From Linnemannia schmuckeri (lineage: Eukaryota; Mortierellomycota; Mortierellomycetes; Mortierellales; Mortierellaceae), in assembly GCA_029449235.1 (NCBI GenBank), contig JANATG010000010.1:2134001-2198000 (forward strand): 64,000 bases of DNA. The letters run 5' to 3'. Both the position numbers and the translations under genes were made by a program. Below the pieces are notes generated by a model that was not told the origin of the DNA, ran no database searches, and saw only the letters and a program-made list of their open reading frames with translations. Below, in pieces: positions 58,401 through 64,000 of the stretch (position 1 is the stretch's first letter; the number at the start of each line of letters is the position of its first letter).

Positions 58401-58711
58401 CACCCTCTGAACCAGCATCCTCCACGTCCCCACCATTGACATCATCGCCGGCTGCCGACCCTGATCAATCCTCCTCGTTCAGTTTCAGTCTCCGGAAACG
58501 CACCTGCACGATCCGAATCCTGGAGGGGATCAACTCTGAAGTGGAGACGTTTGCATTATCGACGGGACCTCGACTGCCCGAGTTGTTTAATCTGTTCACG
58601 GACCAGTCCGTCCCTGGTCCCTCACGTGCGACGTTTATTTTTTCGATTGTTATCTTTAGTGCGGCCTTTATGATTGTCTTTCTCTCCATTGCCCTGACCA
58701 GCAAGCACTAA
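55457..58711 (+). CDS. Large unknown protein, mostly disordered, C-terminal membrane anchor
   Basis: Single exon, 1084 residues. No family recognised. Residues 1-390 are Ser/Thr/Pro/Ala-rich. A short hydrophobic island sits at about 400-425 (WTMEYWVGDTILYLCYLMDP). A long low-complexity stretch follows. From about residue 690 a folded-looking block appears: SEFYKVPSFAFVSAEDPQTW, IWWSTHHENNLQRC, NEEVLMWWRTRFDDEA, then basic KVRRKQNKKEKRMGL, IKERWRRFWSLKSSVPYRES, MRVRGLYYAWREESY, ILTSSPPRFFRLVRDDS. The C-terminus has FSFSLRKRTCTIRILEG and ends in a tail anchor (TFIFSIVIFSAAFMIVFLSI) only a few residues from the end. This suggests a cytosolic protein fixed to a membrane by its tail. Codon use and the 3.2-kb open length make it a real gene. 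Confidence 0.8.
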   Translation: MNTQEQNKETTALSVAGSNDYNTTSSNRSIVVIDSPATIATPSDSTLQSNKAATVGDVADLSTESPTTTTSTPTALAIDIASQQSRPLEGQVEQEASQALTQLAAPVRPSAIFPNPPHLQLPSPSNPQLSLSPNGYTNIPSDHPIVGGNDPLPSPTPDASATSPASLSPGSPSRSRLRPLSVTIDLSSSPAGPSEPPAYVEQYQLQMMTTSSYETRPSSLSSTRQQLPHQYQHRGSFTPESIITTTVGTSGAGAGTGAGPQLSPSSPILVSASINLSLSGYRRPFLEEDELPDYSSHTETSLPFKLPSARSITYKVSVTQGPAEFQQPQQGGQHDTPSSRLSSLPHESTLGHQRSTNEAGPSTAVVGQDVTIPSTLSDEVGASQHQGGMDQEDPRRPGAWTMEYWVGDTILYLCYLMDPKMSAITELVPRSRPAHTTNPARIPNPFTLTSSIRPFAASNTNADPVAAMTAQDVGQPPGAVTADITQANAQDSTTGGIGTETGVSNDNDDSESDEMERVPIGHIRGGPPPISRTRYNTVRSHVPPQQAASNLTFIARRSIMPISPLNAIAPASTAVPSAATTEEQGAIESTSTSAAGAEGSGAQEAGSPEATTLAISEVLDQLAPAQDANANVNESVAESSTIVHAGPLPAVRHIRINDGYPGEEADAILAHAMARMGVPGDRRDSQGHAYNSALTSEFYKVPSFAFVSAEDPQTWIWWSTHHENNLQRCRQEGPNEEVLMWWRTRFDDEATESKVRRKQNKKEKRMGLRPSENKSIKERWRRFWSLKSSVPYRESMEITMRVRGLYYAWREESYTGNEEMNDIQILTSSPPRFFRLVRDDSLVMGQRVKGGPVAEIVIHASSDHDGPLSAPVGGGDVLGGGTPSPFVGGESTYLTETLDAPPYGPIPSIRSDGSSITSNNGNTFMTQVSAATGGPVRSTVASTYIQRVLHGRRSGASSMRYHLSDPETPAPTIGDERRHSLAPSEPASSTSPPLTSSPAADPDQSSSFSFSLRKRTCTIRILEGINSEVETFALSTGPRLPELFNLFTDQSVPGPSRATFIFSIVIFSAAFMIVFLSIALTSKH

Positions 58712-59245
58712 AAAAACGAATGAAGCATGCAATAAGAAAGACGTGTTAGTCCACGTCTCTGTTCCTCCAGGCAAAAGTGGCGAAAAAAAAAAAAAGAGGC
58801 GTCAAAAACAAGCTCTGATATACCGCGCTGTTCGCTATGCAAGATTCAGGCCCAAACAAAAAAAATCGCGATCAAAATGAAACCATTGCGTCGCGAGAAT
58901 TGCGGAAGCAATGTTTTGAGCAATAGCTCTGTAATCTTGATCTACGCAGGGGTCGAACCTGCAATCTCCTGATTCGTAGTCAGACGCCTTTCCATTGGGC
59001 CAGCAGACCTTGATAATCCTATCAATTTGGAAAATGTATATGTTTCAGGACTCTTTCGAAAATAGTGCATACGATTTTAAGATTCTATCACGTGAAAATG
59101 ATTCCCTGGTTTTGCGTACGAAAAAAAAAGCGATTTGGTGGCGACTTTGCGTTGTCCTCAGGCACTTCTTGCCGCGTTATTTTGTCTTTTTTTTTTTTTT
59201 TTTGCTTCTTCCATCGCCCTATTCCTTTGCATTCAACAAACACAC
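58712..59245. other. Intergenic with tRNA-Arg; upstream of the F-box/LRR gene
   Basis: Apart from the tRNA the stretch holds an A12 run near 58781 and T17 at 59187-59203, 43 nt before the next ATG on its sense strand. Nothing else was recognised. Confidence 0.5.
58938..59009 (-). tRNA. tRNA-Arg (anticodon ACG)
   Basis: The minus strand folds as a cloverleaf: acceptor GGTCTGC with GTAGATC (two G-U pairs), discriminator A; D arm GCC/GGC; anticodon arm TCTGA-CTACGAA-TCAGG with ACG in the loop (read as ICG for CGU/CGC/CGA); T arm GCAGG-TTCGACC-CCTGC, a perfect five-pair stem with an intact B box. No intron. It is 72 nt long. The D loop is about one nucleotide shorter than in other fungal tRNA-Arg(ACG) as I remember them, and two acceptor pairs are wobbles, so slight decay is possible. 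Confidence 0.85.
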
Positions 59246-61726
59246 ATGGTGCTTTCAATTCAACATTGCGCAATTTCTTTACACCAGGCGCCACCATTAC
59301 TCGCAAGACCGGGTGGACCACAGCTACCAACAGAGGTTCTTGACATCATCGTCGCCCATCTCTCCCGACGCGACCTCTTGTCCTCCTCTAAGGTCTGCAA
59401 GGCTTGGCACCCTTCGGCTTCCCATCAACTATGGAAAAACATCGACAGTCTCCCTCTCAACGAAGACTTTCTGCAACTCGTCCCTACTCATGGATACCTG
59501 ACCCATCGACTCGATCTCATTTTCCACTCAAAATCTAAACTTGAAGCCGCACCCGGCGACTTACTCGCTCAAGTTCTTCAGGACACACCTCGCCTGCACC
59601 ATCTGTCCATCCAGTTCTTGGAATATGGCTCTGACGACGTTGTACCGCTAGCGCTGAAGGCCATCAAGGACTATGTCAGTGGGCAACTGACCAGCCTCGA
59701 GCTCAGGGGCATGTCCTACCACATACAGATCGAGGATGTCGAAGCCTTGTTCCCGTCGCTCAGACAACTGACGCGGTTCGAGATAGATGGATTGCCCAAT
59801 GGAACCTTGGTCCAAATGCTGAGCTCACTTCCGTTACTGACAGCCATCGCCTTCAGAGGAGATAGGAATACGACCAGGAGAGCCAGAGCAGCGGGGAGGG
59901 AGGTCTTTCAAAACACCGGTCTTGTCGCTATCGCGACCCTACTACCGCTCCTGAAGGACCTCACCGTCCACTTTAACGAGAATATTCTCGCCGTCGGACT
60001 GGAGCACTTTTCCAAGTTTTGCCCGCGGTTGACCCGAATTGACCTGCGTGGGTGTCAAGGAATCTCGTCTGACGGTCTGGCCTCCTTTTTGGGAGCCCAA
60101 CCTCATCTGACGCATGTTTCCTTGGCAGACACCCTTCTCCAGGATAATGGTCTTCTCATCCTTGCCGCGCCTGCCAGAGCTGCTCAGTTGCGGGCTCTGA
60201 ATATCAGAAAATGTCGCCTGGTGCAGGCGTACGGCGTCGGTCAAGTGGTCAGGACATGTGCCAATCTTCAGGAGCTTAACTTTTCACTGTGCTCTGCTGT
60301 CTGGATGGACGTTTTTACGGGCACTTGGGCATGCCTTAGACTTCTCCGACTAAACTTTGGCGGCATTCATGGACCTGTCCCGGCTCAGGATGGTTCTGAT
60401 ACATATGTGTCTCGAGTTGTCCTGGAAGGGGAGCTGGAACAAATGTATGCCCAGCTCGGTCGACTTCACTTCTTGGAGGACCTCACATTGTTGCCGTTGC
60501 CCTTCCAGTTACGCCTCTTTGAGCTGGGTCGGACGTCGATCGAGAACATGGCGCGGTTGGAGCACATATCATTAGTGGATCGGGCGTCTGCTTTGGAGGA
60601 TCGGGATGTAATCTGGTTAGCAACGCGGCTGCCCAGTTTAAGGACCTTGGACCTGGACGAATGCACGACACGAAGCACTCTGCTGCGTGATCTGACGGAC
60701 ATTAACCGGGCGCTGAAGATCAACCTTCTCTATTCGCGAGATCTCTATGGTGTCCGTGACCCCAACTTGGAGGGCACTGACGCGGAGTACTACGACGCAA
60801 CGGACAGCGATGATTCCGATTCTGATTCCGATTCCAATTCTGATTCCGAAGGAGACAACAACCATTATTTCGGCTACGGTGGCGGCGGTAACGACGAAGA
60901 CGGTAGCGACGACCCTTACTACAGTCCTGGTGAGGAACCCTACCAACCGGCACACCTTGATCTTTACGATTCTGCCAACGAAAGTGACTACGACGACAGC
61001 GCCAACGTATATCCTTCAGCGACGCCACCTAGTAACAGCGACGAATATGAGACCTACGACGAGGATGATGACGATAACGACGGGGCCGGACACGGTGGTA
61101 GTTCTTTCTGGGACTATCGCAACTCATACTACCCTACCTCGGATTCAGACGAGCCTGTCCCGTACTATAGAGACTCTCAGGATGACTCTGAAGAGGACTC
61201 AGAGGAGGATTCGTTGGAGAAGGACAGTTCAGAGGCGATTGGTTCGGACGACAGCACTAGTTCTAGCGGTGAGGTCGATGATGAGGGCAATCAGTCTGAA
61301 CTGTCGTCCGAGGCAGAGTCTGGTACTGAGGAAGATGGCGATGAAGAAGACAGTGAACTTGAATTGGATGTTTCTCTCAGGGCTGGCAGTGTTGATAATT
61401 TCAGCGACGAAGATCCGAGCCAGAGTGGAGGCGAGAATAGTGACGAGTCCCTTTCTGACGACTACGATGATTCAGAAGTTGATTCGGCCTTGGAGGACGA
61501 GGAAGAGGAAGAGGAGGAGCAATACAGTGATGAGCAGGATGTGGATGAGGAGGAAGCATACTCGAGTGACTACTACGACGAGGATGTCAACGGCGGATAC
61601 AGTGCATACGATGATCACGAGGATTACGTGGATCACAACGCCGAATATGACAGCTACGAAGACTACGATGACAATGCTGACCCCAACGACATCAGCGGTG
61701 GAGGATACAGCACTGACGATTACTAA
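59246..61726 (+). CDS. F-box / leucine-rich-repeat protein with a long acidic tail
   Basis: Single exon, 826 residues from the first ATG, at 59246. The F-box is at residues about 24-68: GGPQLPTEVLDIIVAHLSRR, DLLSSSKVCKAWHPSASHQL. LRRs of the AMN1/Skp2 type follow: CPRLTRIDLRGCQGISSDGL, PHLTHVSLADTLLQDNGLLI, LRALNIRKCRLVQAYGVGQV, CANLQELNFSLC, RLPSLRTLDLDECTTRSTLL. From residue about 515 to the end runs a 310-residue tail of Asp, Glu, Ser, Tyr and Gly, with Ser-Asp repeats (SDSDSDSNSDSEGDN) and many DD/EE runs, likely disordered. The first part would select substrates for an SCF ligase. The tail might bind basic proteins such as histones or act as a charge brake; this is inference. The frame upstream of 59246 is open but begins with no ATG and is T-rich, so it is not included. 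Confidence 0.85.
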   Translation: MVLSIQHCAISLHQAPPLLARPGGPQLPTEVLDIIVAHLSRRDLLSSSKVCKAWHPSASHQLWKNIDSLPLNEDFLQLVPTHGYLTHRLDLIFHSKSKLEAAPGDLLAQVLQDTPRLHHLSIQFLEYGSDDVVPLALKAIKDYVSGQLTSLELRGMSYHIQIEDVEALFPSLRQLTRFEIDGLPNGTLVQMLSSLPLLTAIAFRGDRNTTRRARAAGREVFQNTGLVAIATLLPLLKDLTVHFNENILAVGLEHFSKFCPRLTRIDLRGCQGISSDGLASFLGAQPHLTHVSLADTLLQDNGLLILAAPARAAQLRALNIRKCRLVQAYGVGQVVRTCANLQELNFSLCSAVWMDVFTGTWACLRLLRLNFGGIHGPVPAQDGSDTYVSRVVLEGELEQMYAQLGRLHFLEDLTLLPLPFQLRLFELGRTSIENMARLEHISLVDRASALEDRDVIWLATRLPSLRTLDLDECTTRSTLLRDLTDINRALKINLLYSRDLYGVRDPNLEGTDAEYYDATDSDDSDSDSDSNSDSEGDNNHYFGYGGGGNDEDGSDDPYYSPGEEPYQPAHLDLYDSANESDYDDSANVYPSATPPSNSDEYETYDEDDDDNDGAGHGGSSFWDYRNSYYPTSDSDEPVPYYRDSQDDSEEDSEEDSLEKDSSEAIGSDDSTSSSGEVDDEGNQSELSSEAESGTEEDGDEEDSELELDVSLRAGSVDNFSDEDPSQSGGENSDESLSDDYDDSEVDSALEDEEEEEEEQYSDEQDVDEEEAYSSDYYDEDVNGGYSAYDDHEDYVDHNAEYDSYEDYDDNADPNDISGGGYSTDDY

Positions 61727-61890
61727 AAGTCCCTTGAGAGACGACCGACCGTGCCTCTTCAAGGGTTTGATCCGCGTCTTTCTTCTTCTTAGAGTTGACA
61801 AAAATAAATAAATAAAAAAACTCACAACGACGATCATGAATAGGATGCTTGGCTAAGATGATGTTGTTATTTCGTAATGAGAATTTTCTT

Positions 61891-64000
61891 CTATTTTTGC
61901 TTGTCTCCAAGGATGCAGTGGCTCGACTGCTGATCTAACAAGTAGCGGAGAGCCACCTCCTTGACGTCTGTGCTAGTCACCTTCAGCAACTGCTCGCGGC
62001 GGCTATTGTTCAAAAAATGGTACGATTGAAGCAAGTCAATTGGTAAGTAGCTGAAATACAAAGTAGAGCGACATTTTAGCAAATCAAGACATATCAACCA
62101 ATCTAGAACTGAAGGATGAAAAGAACTTACATTTGACGCATCTCATCGGTGATACCTTCAGTAAACACAACCATGCCCTCCTCAGCCGCACTCACGGGTG
62201 CATCCATGCGCTGGAAGATCGACAGCTTGGCCTCTGCCAACTCCTGGTCCGTGAAATCAGGACGGTCAAGGACCCAGCGGACAGAATCCTGATATGTTGA
62301 AAGTGTCTTTTGAGGGCTGGGGTCGCGGTACGAGTAGAAGGAGAATAAACCGCCGGTGGGGGCATATCCTGCTCCACCGCCATAGGCGCCATTCTTTTCG
62401 CGAATCTCTCTGTGCAAATATAAGTTTGACATCAGCGACGCTAGGATCTATGTTCAAGGAGACCATTAAGTTCGAGAGTGCGGTCAGAAAACAATTGTCT
62501 TCAATATTTGAGTCTCAATAATTGACTGAGAAGAGCTCATGAGACATACCTGGAGCTTGGCACCATCCTCATGGGTGTATGGGACACCGCGGAGACACTT
62601 GGCGGTGAAGTTAATGCCGTAAGGGAGCTCAAAGAACGAGTTCTCGTACGAAGGTGTGAAAGCCGCCTATAGGAAAATAAGAGCCAGAATTAGATCCCAG
62701 TCATCATAATCATTAACCAGCGTCAGGTCCGTGCGCAATTGCGAGTTCGCCTTTCGACAATACAATAAAAATACCTGGGCAACGGCATCGACGGGTGTGG
62801 CATCCAAACGAGAAATAAACTGCTCGACGATCTTTTCGTTACTCGACATCTGGTCGTCTCCACAGGTGAGAGCAAGTCTCAAACTCGACCTCTTGATCGC
62901 CAAGGCCGCAATCTCCTTCAGACGCTGCGAAACCTCGGACAAATCCTCCTTCTGTGAGAGCGCATTCATGAACTGGACCTGAGACATACCTCCATACAGT
63001 TCCGAGGCCTGCCCAGCAGGGGTCAAATGTGAACCAGCATTAGTCCTGGCAAAGATGTGTCCAGAGTCCGCGACAGAGTTTGACAATGCCGATGCGTTTC
63101 CTTGAATGAGAGTGCGGAGCTTGTCGACGTTGTCAAAGTTGGTCTCGCGGACGAGGGAGCCCAGAAGGTCATACATGCGGTCTTGGTTGCGATCCAAGCA
63201 GTATGAGCTAAAAGAAACTCCCTCCTCGGTTCTGTCGATCGATGAGTGGCTGGTGGAGAGGAATGGTGACACGCGGATTCCGCCTGTGTACAAACGGATC
63301 TCGTCGTCGATCTCACTCATCGTGCGCTTCTGCGTTCCCAAGGACGTCAAGGACTATTTTCATTGATAATATACAAAAATGAAGAAGCACGTTAGAGATG
63401 ACTGTCGGATAAATACACAATGCCGGTTCTTGAGATGATTATAAGTAGGACAGATAACTTACATCGGTGAAGAGGGGAAGGTACTGCTTTTGCTCAGGGG
63501 TCAGTCCTGAAATGACGCTGATACCCCGGAAGTACGTGATTCCATTGGTTGAAGTAGGTCGCCACTGAACAGGAACACTACTGACCGCACTATGCTCCAA
63601 CGAAAATGTCTTTGCCTTCTTGGAGATATCGTCCACCTTCAATGTTGGGAGACACGAGACATCCTCGACCTTCTCCTGGTTCTTCAACAGTGCCTGGCCT
63701 TGCTGGTAAATCGCCTCCTTATCGGCGTTAGTAAGGACACTGGTCTTGCCCATGAGACGTGTCGTCTCGTTTGCAGCGACTTCGGCGCCATAGTCGGGGC
63801 TTGGAGTCATGGTGAAGACAAGTTTATGGGGGTTGTTGAGCAGGTATTTCGAAATCAGGTTCTGGAAGAAGGGTCCTGTCGCAATCTCTGACTTCAAGCG
63901 TTCAATGTTCTATTTTTTGTGGAAGAGGAGCACAAATTAGCGATCTGATTAGTAGAGCACAGCTTGGCAATAAGATGTTGAGCATCGGTGCGCTTCATAC
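61891..64000 (-). CDS. CYM1: Mitochondrial presequence protease CYM1/PreP (M16C), C-terminal half; 5' part outside the window
   Basis: Exons seen: 63909-63463, 63353-62775, 62666-62550, 62447-62131 and 62050-61891, phases consistent, 539 codons including the stop. An intron fills 63910-64000 and appears to begin with GTATGA exactly at the right edge. Diagnostic segments: IATGPFFQNLISKYLLNNPH, KLVFTMTPSPDYGAE, LEHSAVSSVPVQWRPTSTNG, LPLFTDSLTSLGTQKRTM, EIDDEIRLYTGGIRVSPFLS, GSHLTPAGQASELYGGMSQV, SLMSNLYLHREIREKNGAYG, GGLFSFYSYRDPSP. These belong to the M16C-associated and second peptidase M16 parts; Arg and Tyr of the RE(K/R)xGAYG-x(n)-YRDP region shape the active site. The zinc-binding HxxEH motif lies upstream, out of view. 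The enzyme degrades cleaved presequences in the matrix. Confidence 0.93.

Noticed and set aside
59135..59245. Open frame upstream of the F-box/LRR ATG with a hydrophobic stretch resembling a signal anchor
   Set aside because: It has no ATG, and the hydrophobic Phe run comes from the T17 tract.
60747..61811. Long second open frame (354 codons, Thr/Arg-rich) on the plus strand
   Set aside because: It is the +1 shadow of the repetitive acidic tail codons of the F-box/LRR gene; it has no domain and its composition is a frame artefact.
1..64000. Transposons, CRISPR arrays, rRNA, integrase or attachment sites
   Set aside because: No transposase, reverse transcriptase, terminal repeats, spaced direct repeats or rRNA segments were recognised on either strand.

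Overview
The window is nuclear DNA of a filamentous fungus, most likely a member of the Mortierellaceae (Mucoromycota). The reasons are: genes with many short GT-AG introns and a preference for C-ending codons; typical fungal and mitochondrial genes (COP9 subunit 1, BET1, ECM33-like, Kre9-like, ornithine carbamoyltransferase, mitochondrial bL21, the CYM1 presequence protease); and two large helical-repeat/NACHT/pentapeptide/WD40 STAND genes of a type I associate with Mortierellaceae. The family and genus assignment is inference. Exon joins were checked by hand for phase, and summed exon lengths are multiples of three for every spliced gene that I call intact.

Layout. 1-17.2 kb is an accessory-looking island. 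Two decayed STAND (NLR-like) genes, A (minus, 1-3789) and B (plus, 11995-16871), diverge from each other and flank a mitochondrial ribosomal protein gene (bL21m), a spliced F-box/PP2-like gene and a doubtful small gene. A stand-alone F-box fragment lies just past the end of copy B. 17.5-31.5 kb is dense and housekeeping-like: OTC, a membrane-anchored glutaredoxin, an unknown protein, CSN1, a Kre9-like secreted protein with a frameshift, a nitrobindin/THAP4-like beta-barrel protein, an ACT-domain protein, a membrane-anchored methyltransferase, and BET1. 32-41 kb holds an ECM33-like GPI protein, a decayed protein-kinase gene with a degraded Ser/Thr/Pro-rich region next to it, and an RTC5/MEAK7-like TLDc protein. 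41-64 kb holds a Kelch-repeat membrane receptor-like protein, a 13-exon LtrA-family protein, an unknown multi-pass membrane protein, a 1084-residue unknown tail-anchored protein, tRNA-Arg(ACG), an F-box/LRR protein with a very acidic tail, and the C-terminal half of CYM1, which runs off the right edge.

Main points of interest. The two STAND ghosts share a 405-bp block that I count as 403/405 identical, although their NACHT domains have diverged strongly. They also share one in-frame premature stop. This points to ectopic gene conversion between inverted copies. Copy A has lost its Walker A loop through a deletion of about 35 nt. Other points are GC-AG introns in two genes, sense-strand poly(T) tracts upstream of at least five genes and just past two stop codons, a minisatellite in a CSN1 intron, an Asp where BET1-type SNAREs carry the zero-layer Gln, and a splice-compatible link between CSN1 and the unknown gene downstream. 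I found no transposase, CRISPR array, or intact new multi-gene system.
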